A stretch of DNA of 64,000 nucleotides from NCBI RefSeq assembly GCF_000876015.1, contig NZ_BBQM01000002.1:1-64000 (forward strand), given 5' to 3'. The stretch comes from Cupriavidus basilensis. Lineage in GTDB: Bacteria > Pseudomonadota > Gammaproteobacteria > Burkholderiales > Burkholderiaceae. The notes under the pieces are model-generated. The model was not told where the DNA came from. It did no database searches and saw nothing but the letters and a program-made list of their open reading frames with translations. The position numbers were made by a program, and so were the translations under genes. Of the stretch, positions 1 to 9,251 are shown one piece after another; position 1 is the first letter of the stretch; each line of letters starts with the position of its first letter.

Positions 1-1
1 T

Positions 2-79
2 TTGACTTTGAAGTGGCTTTTGACTTTGAAGTCAAGCAGTTGACTTCGAAGCTAAGCAATTGAATTCAAAGCCTCTGAG
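2..79. repeat. AT-rich imperfect tandem repeat, four copies of an 18-20 bp unit
   Basis: Four copies begin with TTGACTTTGAAGT, TTGACTTTGAAGT, TTGACTTCGAAGC and TTGAATTCAAAGC at positions 2, 20, 40 and 60. Each has a near-palindromic ACTTNGAAGT core. The array sits beyond the 3' end of queF and may continue left of the window. Its base composition differs sharply from the GC-rich surroundings. Function unknown. Positions 80-122 are also AT-rich and hold no gene I can see. Confidence 0.75.
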
Positions 80-122
80 TATAAACTACCAAGAAATCCA
101 AAACTCCCCCAATCAAAAAAAT

Positions 123-956
123 CTACTGCCGACCATTCCGTCGATTATCCGGCCACGGAGTATTATAATTAGTCCGAAACGGATTAATATCAAGCCCCCC
201 CCGCCGCGTATACCGCGCATAAACCGCCAGCTTCACCGGCCTGCACTCCCGCATCACATCAACAAAAATCCTCTCCACGCACTGCTCATGAAACTCGTTA
301 TGGTTGCGAAACGAGATCAGATACTTGAGCAGCCCTTCCTGGTTGATCGGCGCGCCGACATATCGGATCTGCACGCTGCCCCAGTCGGGCTGGCCGGTGA
401 CGAGGCAGTTCGACTTGAGCAGGTGCGACACCAGCGTTTCCTCGACCGGCGGCTCGTCCTGGTTCGCGCGCAGCAGGTGCGGCGCGGGTTCGTAGATGTC
501 GGTCTCGATGTCGAGGCGGTCGAGCTGGATGCCGTCGAGTTCGCCCATCTTCTGGCTGCCGAGGTCGGCCTCGTTCACCAGGCGGACCTGCACGGTGCCG
601 CCGGTGGCTTCGGAGAGGTCGTGGTGCAGCAGCTGCTGCACGGCCTCGGGCGAGGCGATCTTGCTCTGGTTGAACGAGTTCAGGTACAGCTTGAACGACT
701 TGGACTCGACGATGTTCGGCGTGTCGGCGGGAATGATGAAGCTGGCCAGCGCGACCTGCGGCTTGCCTTTCAGGTTCAGCCACGACAATTCGTAGGCGTT
801 CCAGATGTCCACGCCGAAGAAGGGCAGGGCGCGGCCTTCGGCCAGGCCGATCTCGGTGCGCTTGGGCTGGCGCGGGATCGGGAACAGCAGCGTGGGATCG
901 TATTCGGTCTTGTAGGCCGAGGGCTTGCCCAGCGGCGAGTGTTCGGGGAGGCTCAT
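123..956 (-). CDS. queF: NADPH-dependent 7-cyano-7-deazaguanine reductase QueF
   Basis: Reduces preQ0 to preQ1 in the cytoplasm, using NADPH, in queuosine biosynthesis for tRNA. The 277-residue length fits the long two-module QueF type (about 280 residues) rather than the short Bacillus type. Residues 84-93 ([10 protein letters not shown]) form the family substrate/NADPH motif. Cys184 followed by Asp191 in the stretch LVTGQPDWG is the catalytic pair, and RRGGLDINP at 251-259 is a conserved C-terminal signature. The ATG at 956 follows a weak GGAGC. The gene is downstream of ilvA on the same strand, separated by about 100 bp holding a palindromic repeat, so co-transcription is possible but not shown. 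Confidence 0.97.
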   Translation of the reverse strand: MSLPEHSPLGKPSAYKTEYDPTLLFPIPRQPKRTEIGLAEGRALPFFGVDIWNAYELSWLNLKGKPQVALASFIIPADTPNIVESKSFKLYLNSFNQSKIASPEAVQQLLHHDLSEATGGTVQVRLVNEADLGSQKMGELDGIQLDRLDIETDIYEPAPHLLRANQDEPPVEETLVSHLLKSNCLVTGQPDWGSVQIRYVGAPINQEGLLKYLISFRNHNEFHEQCVERIFVDVMRECRPVKLAVYARYTRRGGLDINPFRTNYNTPWPDNRRNGRQ

Positions 957-980
957 GGGGGCTCCGGGGCGGTGGGTTTT

Positions 981-1010
981 CTCCCTCTCCCGCCGGCGCG
1001 GGAGAGGGAG
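981..1010. repeat. Palindromic intergenic repeat, copy A (ctctccc/gggagag family)
   Basis: Perfect 13-bp arms at 981-993 and 998-1010 around a 4-base loop, between ilvA and queF. It is one of at least seven related palindromes in the window. There is no T-run, so it is not a canonical intrinsic terminator, although it could form a strong RNA hairpin. Confidence 0.85.
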
Positions 1011-1061
1011 GAAGACCTCGGCTATCGGTCAGGTGGCCGGGCGGTCCGGCGTTTCGGCAAA

Positions 1062-2588
1062 TCAGGACAGGAACAGCTTGTACACCGGATTCTCCGTCTC
1101 TTCCCAGTGTACGTAGCCCAGCGTGGCGAGGAAGGCGCGGAACGCGCGTTTCTCGTTCTTGGGCACCTGGATGCCGACCAGGATGTTGGACGTGTCGCCG
1201 CCCTGGTTGCGGTAGTGGAACAGGCTGATATTCCAGTTCGGGCTCATGCTGGAGAGGAAGCGCATCAGCGCGCCCGGGCGCTCGGGGAACTCGAAGCGGT
1301 ACAGCAGTTCGTCGTGCGCGAGCGGCGAATGGCCGCCGACCATGTAGCGGATGTGCTGCTTGGCCAGTTCGTTGTTGGACAGGTCCACCGTCTCGAAGCC
1401 GTGGCGGCGGAAGCCCGCGGTGATCTTCTCGTTTTCCGCGCGGCTGCTGATCTGCACGCCGACGAAGATGTGCGCGGTGCTGTTGTCGGCGATGCGGTAG
1501 TTGAACTCGGTCACGTTGCGCGTGCCGACCTGTTCGCAGAAGCGGCGGAAGCTGCCGCGCTCCTCGGGGATGCTGACCGCGAACACGGCTTCGCGCGCCT
1601 CGCCCACCTCGGCGCGCTCGGCGACGAAGCGCAGGCGGTCGAAGTTCATGTTGGCGCCGCAGGCGATGGCCACCAGGTGCTGGCCCTTGAGCTTCTCGCG
1701 CTCGGCGTAGAGCTTGAGGCCGGCCACGGCCAGCGCGCCGGCCGGCTCGAGGATGCTGCGGGTGTCCTGGAACACGTCCTTGAGGCCGGCGCAGATCGCG
1801 TCGGTGTCCACCAGCACGATCTCGTCGACCAGCTCGCGCGTGATGCGGAAGGTTTCCTTGCCGACCAGCTTGACCGCGGTGCCGTCGGAGAACAGGCCCA
1901 CTTCCTTGAGTTCCACGCGCTTGCCGGCGTCCACCGAGCGCTTCATCGCGTCGGAATCCACGGTCTGCACGCCGATCACCTTGATCTCCGGGCGCACCGC
2001 CTTGATGTACGAGGCGATGCCGGAGATCAGCCCGCCGCCGCCGATGGCCACGAACACCGCGTGCAGCGGGCCCGGGTGCTGGCGCAGGATTTCCATCGCG
2101 ATGGTGCCCTGGCCGGCGATCACGTCGGGGTCGTCGAACGGGTGGATGAAGGTCAGCTTGTGCTTCTTCTCCAGTTCCGCCGCGCGGTTGTAGGCGTCGC
2201 TGTAGGAGTCGCCGTGCAGCACGATCTGCACCCATTCGCCGCCGCGCTCGCGCACCGCGTCGATCTTCACCTGCGGGGTGGTGACGGGCATCGCGATGAT
2301 CGCCTTGCATTGCAGGCGCGCCGCCGACAGCGCCACGCCCTGCGCATGGTTGCCGGCCGAGGCGGCGATCACGCCGCGCCGCAGTTCCTCGGGCGTGAGC
2401 GAGGCCATCTTGTTGTAGGCGCCGCGCAGCTTGAACGAGAACACCGGCTGGGTGTCCTCGCGCTTGAACCACACCGAGTTGCCGGTGCGCGCGGACAACT
2501 GCTGGGCAAAGGTGAGATCGGTTTCCTGCGCCACGTCATACACTTTGGTGGTCAGGATTTTTCTCAGGTAATCGGTTTTGCGGGTCAT
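1062..2588 (-). CDS. ilvA: Threonine ammonia-lyase, biosynthetic (threonine deaminase)
   Basis: PLP enzyme that converts L-threonine to 2-oxobutanoate and ammonia, the committed step toward isoleucine. The 508 residues match the long biosynthetic form. An N-terminal PLP-dependent catalytic domain covers about residues 1-320, with Schiff-base Lys53 in SFKLRGAY and phosphate-binding loop GGGGLISG at 183-190. Two C-terminal ACT-like regulatory domains cover about 330-508 and include the typical FPERPGALMRFL, which implies isoleucine/valine allostery. The frame stays open far upstream, but homology begins at MTRKTDYL, so the ATG at 2588 was chosen. It is divergent from otsB. Confidence 0.97.
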   Translation of the reverse strand: MTRKTDYLRKILTTKVYDVAQETDLTFAQQLSARTGNSVWFKREDTQPVFSFKLRGAYNKMASLTPEELRRGVIAASAGNHAQGVALSAARLQCKAIIAMPVTTPQVKIDAVRERGGEWVQIVLHGDSYSDAYNRAAELEKKHKLTFIHPFDDPDVIAGQGTIAMEILRQHPGPLHAVFVAIGGGGLISGIASYIKAVRPEIKVIGVQTVDSDAMKRSVDAGKRVELKEVGLFSDGTAVKLVGKETFRITRELVDEIVLVDTDAICAGLKDVFQDTRSILEPAGALAVAGLKLYAEREKLKGQHLVAIACGANMNFDRLRFVAERAEVGEAREAVFAVSIPEERGSFRRFCEQVGTRNVTEFNYRIADNSTAHIFVGVQISSRAENEKITAGFRRHGFETVDLSNNELAKQHIRYMVGGHSPLAHDELLYRFEFPERPGALMRFLSSMSPNWNISLFHYRNQGGDTSNILVGIQVPKNEKRAFRAFLATLGYVHWEETENPVYKLFLS

Positions 2589-2837
2589 CGTGGACAGCCA
2601 GGGCAGGGATGGCGAAACCGTCAATGATAAAGGATGGCGCGCCGCCCGATGCCCGCGCCGGCACCCGGCGCGCGCGCAGCGCGGGCCGCGCAGCGCGCCG
2701 GGAGCAGGCTGGCGCACGTGCCCGGCGCCCGCACCGCGGCGGTGCAGGCGCCGGCGTGGTGCAGCCCGCGCGGCCGCGCACCATGTAGGACGGCGCCCGG
2801 TGGACGCTGTCAAAACACTCTGATACGGTGTAGCGCA
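2589..2837. other. Intergenic region between divergent ilvA and otsB
   Basis: A GC-rich 249-bp spacer that must hold the promoters of ilvA (leftward) and otsB (rightward). I see no convincing -35/-10 pair, attenuator or leader peptide. The 3' part around 2805-2830 is the least GC-rich stretch and is the likely otsB promoter zone. Confidence 0.4.
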
Positions 2838-3689
2838 ATGCCTCCCTTGCCTCTCATCGAACCCGACACGGCGCTGTTCCTGGATTTCGACGGTACGCTG
2901 GCGGACCTCGCGCCCCGCCCTGACCTGGTACGGGTCGAACCGGAACTGGTGGGGACCCTGCGCGCCCTGCACCGCCACCTGGACGGCGCCGTGGCGCTGG
3001 TGTCCGGGCGGCCCATCGCCGAGCTCGACGACTTCCTCAAGCCCCTGCAATTGCCCGCGGCCGGCGTGCACGGCGCGGAACTGCGCGACGCCGGCGGCCG
3101 CCGCCTGCGCGAGCCCGATCCGGGCGTGCCGCTGCTGCTGCCGCCGCTGCAGGCGCTGGTGGCGGCGCACGCGGGGCTGCAGCTCGAGCGCAAGTCCGTC
3201 GCGGTCGCGGTCCATTACCGCGCCGCGCCCGAGCTGGAGGGGCTGGTGCGCGACTTCGCCGCGCGCCTGGCCGCCGGCGCGCCGGGCATCGAGGTCCTGC
3301 ACGGCAAGATGGTGGTGGAGCTCAAGCCGGCCGGCATCGACAAGGGCGGCGCCATCGACACCTTCATGCGCGGCCCGCCGTTCGCGCGGCGCCGGCCGCT
3401 GTTCGCCGGCGACGACATCACCGACGAAGCCGGCTTCGCGGTGGTGCGCCGCCTCGGCGGCCTGGGCGTGCTGGTCGGCGAGCGGCCCAGCGCGGCCTCC
3501 GTCAGCGTGGCCGGGCCGGCGGCGCTGCGCTGCTGGCTGCACCGCTCGGCCAAGGCGCTGGAAGTCATGGCGGCGGCCGGCAATATGCCCACGGCGCCCA
3601 CGGCGCCTACAGCGCCCGCTTCGCACGCTTCGCCTACGCCGTCCGCGCCACCCGCCGAGTCCGCCCCCACATCCACGACGACGCCTTGA
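2838..3689 (+). CDS. otsB: Trehalose-6-phosphate phosphatase OtsB
   Basis: HAD-superfamily phosphatase that removes phosphate from trehalose 6-phosphate, the second step of the OtsA/OtsB pathway. The catalytic DFDGT motif is at residues 16-20, with the first Asp as nucleophile, and the late HAD motif appears as GDDITDE around residues 192-198. Length is 283 residues. The upstream in-frame stretch is compositionally non-coding, so the ATG at 2838 was chosen. The last ~40 residues are a low-complexity Ala/Pro/Thr/Ser tail from a short GC-rich repeat and are probably disordered. It is first in an operon with a GH15 enzyme and otsA, 13 bp from the next gene. Confidence 0.93.
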   Translation: MPPLPLIEPDTALFLDFDGTLADLAPRPDLVRVEPELVGTLRALHRHLDGAVALVSGRPIAELDDFLKPLQLPAAGVHGAELRDAGGRRLREPDPGVPLLLPPLQALVAAHAGLQLERKSVAVAVHYRAAPELEGLVRDFAARLAAGAPGIEVLHGKMVVELKPAGIDKGGAIDTFMRGPPFARRRPLFAGDDITDEAGFAVVRRLGGLGVLVGERPSAASVSVAGPAALRCWLHRSAKALEVMAAAGNMPTAPTAPTAPASHASPTPSAPPAESAPTSTTTP

Positions 3690-3702
3690 GGGAGAAATCG
3701 CT

Positions 3703-5544
3703 GTGAGCCAATCATCCACCGAGGACAGCCAGCCGCGTGCCGCCGGCGCCACCCGCCACCATGCCGATCCCTCGCTCTCGCTGGGCATGATCGGCAACTG
3801 CGCGATCTCCGCGCTGGTCGACGGGCGCGGCCGCTACGTCTGGTGCTGCCTGCCGCGCTTCGACGGCGACCCGGTCTTCAACGCGCTGCTCGACCCGGGC
3901 GAGAACGCCGGCCACTTCGCCATCGAGATCGAGGATTTCCAGGAAGCGCAGCAGTGGTACGAGCCGAACACCGCGGTGCTGCGCACGCGGCTGACGGACC
4001 GCCACAACAACTGCATGGAGATCACCGATTTCGCGCCGCGCTTCTTCCGCCTGGGCCGCTATTTCCGGCCGACCACGCTGATCCGGCGCATCCGCCCGGT
4101 GCGCGGCGCGCCGCGCGTGCGGGTGACGGTGGCGCCGCGCTTCGACTGGGGCCGCGTGGCGCCCGAGATCACGCGCGGCAGCAGCCACGTGCGCTACATC
4201 GGCGACGGCATGACGCTGCGCATGACCACCAACGCGCCGCTGACCTATGTGCTGTCGCGCACGCCCTTCCTGCTCACGCGCAGCCTCGACTTCATCCTCG
4301 GCCCCGACGAGACGCTGCAGGGCGGGGTGGAGGAGATCGCGCGCGACTTCGAGCAGGAGACCACCGCCTACTGGCGCCTGTGGAGCCGCCGCCTGGCGGT
4401 GCCGCGCGAATGGCAGGATGCGGTGATCCGCGCCGCCATCACGCTCAAGATGTCGCTGTTCGAGGAGACCGGCGCCATCGTCGCGGCCATGACCACCAGC
4501 ATCCCGGAGGCGCCCGGCAGCGGCCGCAACTGGGATTACCGCTTCTGCTGGCTGCGCGACGCCTTCTTCGTGATCCGCGCGCTCAACAGCCTGTCCGAGG
4601 TGGGCACGATGGAGGACTACCTGCGCTGGCTGTCCAACGTGGTGATGCAGTCCAAGGACGGCCACATCCAGCCGCTGTACGGCATCGGCCTGGAGCTGGA
4701 GCTGCCCGAGAGCGTGCTCGATCACCTCTCCGGCTACCGCGGCATGGGGCCGGTGCGCGTGGGCAACCAGGCGCAGGAGCACTTCCAGCACGACGTGTAC
4801 GGCAACGTGGTGCTGGGCGCGGCGCAGGCGTTCCACGACCACCGCCTGCTGCACCGGGGCGGCGCGGCCGAGTTCCGCGTGCTGGAGACCGTGGGCGAGC
4901 AGGCGGTGCGCGTGTTCGGCACGCCCGACGCCGGCATGTGGGAGCTGCGCACGCGCGCGCGCGTGCACACCTCGTCGGCGCTGATGAGCTGGGCCGCGTG
5001 CGACCGCCTGGCCAAGATCGGCGACGCGCTGCAGCTGGCGGGCCGCGCGGCGTACTGGCGCCGGCACGCGGACGTGATGAAGGAGCGCATCGTGCGCGAG
5101 TCGTGGAGCGAGGAGCGCCAGGCGTTCGCCGAGAGCTTCGGCGGGCGCGAGCTGGACGCCAGCGTGCTGCTGATGGCCGAGGTCGGCTTCATCGCGCCGC
5201 AGGACGAGCGCTTCATGTCCACACTCCGGGCGATGGAAGCCTCGCTGTGCGACGGACCCTACATGCGCCGCTACGAGGCGCCCGACGATTTCGGCAAGCC
5301 CGAGACGGCGTTCAACATCTGCACCTTCTGGCGCATCGACGCGCTCGCCCGCGTGGGGCGCCGCGAGGAGGCGCGCGAGATCTTCGAGGCCATGCTGGCG
5401 GCGCGCAATCCGCTCGGCCTGCTGTCCGAGGACACCCATCCCGTCACCGGCGAGATGTGGGGCAATTTCCCGCAGACGTATTCGATGGTGGGCCTGATCA
5501 ATGGCGCCACGCGCTTGTCGGCACCGTGGGACGCGGTGATCTGA
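3703..5544 (+). CDS. Glycoside hydrolase family 15 protein (glucoamylase/trehalase type)
   Basis: A 613-residue GH15 protein with an N-terminal beta-sandwich domain (about residues 25-220) and an (alpha/alpha)6 barrel (about 240-610). The family signature RNWDYRFCWLRDA opens the barrel. MWELR is in the place of the general-acid Glu loop. LSEDTHPVTGEMWGNFPQ is in the place of the general-base Glu loop. No signal peptide is visible, so it is cytoplasmic. The GTG start follows a gggaga ribosome site 13 bp after otsB. GH15 members include glucoamylases and the actinobacterial trehalases. Its place inside the ots operon makes trehalose or a linked alpha-glucan the likely substrate, but sequence alone does not decide. 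Confidence 0.9.
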   Translation: MSQSSTEDSQPRAAGATRHHADPSLSLGMIGNCAISALVDGRGRYVWCCLPRFDGDPVFNALLDPGENAGHFAIEIEDFQEAQQWYEPNTAVLRTRLTDRHNNCMEITDFAPRFFRLGRYFRPTTLIRRIRPVRGAPRVRVTVAPRFDWGRVAPEITRGSSHVRYIGDGMTLRMTTNAPLTYVLSRTPFLLTRSLDFILGPDETLQGGVEEIARDFEQETTAYWRLWSRRLAVPREWQDAVIRAAITLKMSLFEETGAIVAAMTTSIPEAPGSGRNWDYRFCWLRDAFFVIRALNSLSEVGTMEDYLRWLSNVVMQSKDGHIQPLYGIGLELELPESVLDHLSGYRGMGPVRVGNQAQEHFQHDVYGNVVLGAAQAFHDHRLLHRGGAAEFRVLETVGEQAVRVFGTPDAGMWELRTRARVHTSSALMSWAACDRLAKIGDALQLAGRAAYWRRHADVMKERIVRESWSEERQAFAESFGGRELDASVLLMAEVGFIAPQDERFMSTLRAMEASLCDGPYMRRYEAPDDFGKPETAFNICTFWRIDALARVGRREEAREIFEAMLAARNPLGLLSEDTHPVTGEMWGNFPQTYSMVGLINGATRLSAPWDAVI

Positions 5545-5584
5545 GCCGGCGGGCGGGCCGCGGCGCCGCACCACAAAGGAAGAC

Positions 5585-6976
<1,392 letters not shown>

Positions 6977-6982
6977 CGGCGG

Positions 6983-7006
6983 GACGACGAGACGACGAGA
7001 CGACGA
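6983..7006. repeat. Short tandem repeat, three exact copies of an 8-mer
   Basis: GACGACGA occurs three times head to tail in the 72-bp gap between convergent otsA and the mocA-like gene. It is a simple sequence repeat with no assigned role. Confidence 0.8.
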
Positions 7007-7048
7007 GATGGCCGGGCGGCGCCGGCGCGGCGGCTGCCGGCCGGGCGC

Positions 7049-7648
7049 TCAGCCCGCCAGGTCGCCGGCCACGTCCACGTCACGGAAGGCGCCTTCGTCT
7101 TCGGTCGGGATGCGGATCACCGGCTGGCTTTTCAGCAGCGCGCGCGCGCCTTCGTCGCCGTCGAGCGCGAGCAGCGCCGCGCGCCAGGCCGCGCCGAACC
7201 CCACCGGATGCCCGCGCCGGCCGTCGCGCCACGGCGCGGCGATGGCCCCGGGCGCGGTGACGGCCAGCGCCACCGCGCGGATCAGCTCCGCGGACAGCCA
7301 CGGCATGTCGGCCAGCGCCACCACCCAGCCGCGCGCGGCCGGCGTGGCGGCGATGGCCGCGGCCAGCGCGGCGCCCATGCCGGCCTCGGCGGCCGGGGCC
7401 TCGAGCACGCGGCAGCCGGCCGCGCGCAGCTCGTGCGCCAGCGCCGGGTGGCCCGGGCGGATCACGGCCAGCGCGCCGGGCAGCGTGGCGGCCAGCGTGC
7501 GCGCGCTGCGCCCGGCCACGGTGTGGCCGTCGGGCAGCCGGGCGAGCAGCTTGTTCTGCCGGCCGCTGGCGTCGAAGCGGCGGCCGTAGCCGGCCGCCAG
7601 CAGGATGCCGGTGGGCGGCCCGGCGGCATCGGGCGCCGCCCCGCTCAC
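7049..7648 (-). CDS. MocA/MobA-like nucleotidyltransferase (molybdenum cofactor cytidylyltransferase type)
   Basis: NTP-transferase-fold protein of 199 residues. It opens with the nucleotide loop ILLAAGYGRRF and has VVALADMPWL with the metal-binding Asp around residue 110. Members such as MocA add CMP to molybdopterin to make MCD, the cofactor form of CO-dehydrogenase-type enzymes. The GTG start at 7648 overlaps the xdhC stop as GTGA (4 bp), so the two are translationally coupled. As the last gene of the molybdenum hydroxylase operon, it most likely supplies cofactor to the large subunit. Confidence 0.85.
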   Translation of the reverse strand: MSGAAPDAAGPPTGILLAAGYGRRFDASGRQNKLLARLPDGHTVAGRSARTLAATLPGALAVIRPGHPALAHELRAAGCRVLEAPAAEAGMGAALAAAIAATPAARGWVVALADMPWLSAELIRAVALAVTAPGAIAAPWRDGRRGHPVGFGAAWRAALLALDGDEGARALLKSQPVIRIPTEDEGAFRDVDVAGDLAG

Positions 7649-8673
7649 GAGTCGACGCCGCAGGAGCTGGCCGGGTCGGCGGCCAGCTCGCGCGCGGCCT
7701 TGGCGCCTTCGACCTGGAGGATGTCGGGCAGCGAGACGTGGTTCTTGGCGGCCACCACCTCGGCCAGGATCGAGATGGCGATCTCCGGCGGCGTGCGGCT
7801 GCCGATGTAGATGCCGACCGGGCCGTGCAGGCGCGCGAGCTGCAGGTCGTTGAGGTCGAATTCCTTGAGCCGCTCGCGGCGCGCCTGGTTGTTGCGGCGC
7901 GAGCCGAGCGCGCCCACGTAGAACGCGCGCGTGCGCAGCGCTTCCATCAGCGCGAGGTCGTCGAGCTTGGGGTCGTGGGTGAGGGCGATCACGGCGCTGC
8001 GCTCGTCGAGCTTCATCTCCATCACGGTGTCGTCCGGCATGGTGCGCACCATCGTCACGCCGGGGATGTCCCAGGTCTCGGTGTATTCCTCGCGCGGGTC
8101 GCACACCGTGACCTGGAAGCCCAGCCCGACCGCGATCTGGCACAGGTACTTCGACAACTGCCCGGCGCCGATCACCAGCATGCGGTAGCGCGGGCCGTGG
8201 ATGGTGAGCAGCGTGCGGCCGTCGAAGGCAAGGCCGTCGGTGGCCTCGGCGTGGCCGAGCGTGGCGCGGCCGCTGGCCATGTCCAGCGAGCGCGCCACCA
8301 GCCGGCCTTCCTCCACCGCGGTTAGCAGCTCGGCCAGCCCGCTGGCGGGGCCGAGCGGCTCCGTCACCAGTTCGATGGTGCCGCCGCAGGGCAGGCCGAA
8401 GCGGTGCGCTTCCTCGGCGCTGATGCCGTACTTGACGGACTCGGGGCGCGCGCCGGCGATGCCCTCGCGCCGCACGCGGTCGATGAGGTCATCCTCGATG
8501 CAGCCGCCCGAGACCGAACCGACCACCAGGCCGTCGTCGCGCACCGCCAGCATGGCGCCTTCGGGCCGGGGCGACGAGCCCCAGGTCCTGACCACCGTCA
8601 CCAATAGCGTGCGGTGGCCTTCGGCCATCCAGCGCACGCTGCTTTTCAGGACTTCGAGATCCACGCTGTCCAT
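7645..8673 (-). CDS. xdhC: XdhC/CoxI family molybdenum cofactor insertion/maturation protein
   Basis: A 342-residue XdhC-family protein. Family members bind sulfurated Moco and deliver it to xanthine-dehydrogenase-type enzymes. The N-terminal XdhC/CoxI domain includes VRTWGSSPRPEGAMLAV and VSGGCIEDDL, with the conserved Cys. A Rossmann-type C-terminal domain (about residues 170-320) contains MLVIGAGQLSKYL and ALGSRRNNQAR. It overlaps the coxG-like gene by 28 bp and the mocA-like gene by 4 bp, showing tight coupling in the operon. Confidence 0.92.
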   Translation of the reverse strand: MDSVDLEVLKSSVRWMAEGHRTLLVTVVRTWGSSPRPEGAMLAVRDDGLVVGSVSGGCIEDDLIDRVRREGIAGARPESVKYGISAEEAHRFGLPCGGTIELVTEPLGPASGLAELLTAVEEGRLVARSLDMASGRATLGHAEATDGLAFDGRTLLTIHGPRYRMLVIGAGQLSKYLCQIAVGLGFQVTVCDPREEYTETWDIPGVTMVRTMPDDTVMEMKLDERSAVIALTHDPKLDDLALMEALRTRAFYVGALGSRRNNQARRERLKEFDLNDLQLARLHGPVGIYIGSRTPPEIAISILAEVVAAKNHVSLPDILQVEGAKAARELAADPASSCGVDS

Positions 8674-9251
8674 GATCGTTTCCGCTTCGATTCACCGTTC
8701 TGTTCACCGGGCGCGCCGCCGTCGACGGCTGGCGCCCCATCCGTGGCGGTATCGTCCGCCGTTGTTGTCTCCCCCTGCGCCTGGGCTTCTGCCTGCGCCT
8801 GCGGGTCGCCGCCCAGCGCCGCCGTGAAGCGGTCGAAGAAGGCGTCGGCCATCTTGCGCGCGGCCGCATCCACCAGCCGCGAGCCGATCTGCGCGATCTT
8901 GCCGCCGACCTGGGCGTTGACCGTGTAGGTCAGCAGCGTGTGCTCGCCTTCGGGCGCCAGCGTCACGTGCGCGCGGCCCTTGCCGAAGCCGGCCGCGCCG
9001 CCCTGTCCGTCGAACTGGATGGTGTAGCTGTCGGGCGCCTGGATGTCCTGCAAGGCCATGCGTCCCTTGAAGCGCGCCTTGACCGGGCCGACCGCCGCGG
9101 TCAGCGCCAGCAGGTAGGCGTCGCCGAGGTCGCCGTCAGGCTCGATGCTCTCACATCCCGGGATGCACTGCTTGAGCAGGGCCGTGTCGTTGAGGGCTGC
9201 CCAGGCGGCCTGCTGCGCCACCGGCAATTGCCTGGTCTGTGTCATTTCCAT
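8646..9251 (-). CDS. CoxG-family SRPBCC protein (carbon monoxide dehydrogenase subunit G type)
   Basis: A 201-residue protein whose first ~145 residues are the CoxG/SRPBCC fold (ALLKQCIPGCESIE, then GKIAQIGSRLVDAAARKMADAFF). CoxG proteins are accessory factors of molybdenum hydroxylase operons. In Oligotropha, CoxG helps recruit CoxD to the membrane. The C-terminal ~55 residues are Gln/Ala/Glu/Asp-rich and end in a basic-aromatic stretch (KRKRSWTAW) that could touch the membrane. The ATG at 9251 (MEMTQ) was chosen. It overlaps the coxE-like gene by 10 bp. Confidence 0.88.
   Translation of the reverse strand: MEMTQTRQLPVAQQAAWAALNDTALLKQCIPGCESIEPDGDLGDAYLLALTAAVGPVKARFKGRMALQDIQAPDSYTIQFDGQGGAAGFGKGRAHVTLAPEGEHTLLTYTVNAQVGGKIAQIGSRLVDAAARKMADAFFDRFTAALGGDPQAQAEAQAQGETTTADDTATDGAPAVDGGAPGEQNGESKRKRSWTAWISKS

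Noticed and set aside
981..1010. Intrinsic terminator of ilvA
   Set aside because: The hairpin is strong but has no T-run, and the same hairpin recurs as a repeat family elsewhere.
60..2627. An 855-codon open frame on the + strand
   Set aside because: It lies antisense to queF and ilvA, both clear family members. Its Arg/Ala/His/Val-rich translation is typical of a GC-rich shadow frame.
2634..2837. N-terminal extension of OtsB
   Set aside because: The upstream in-frame translation is Arg/Ala/Pro-rich with no homology; HAD sequence starts just after the ATG at 2838.
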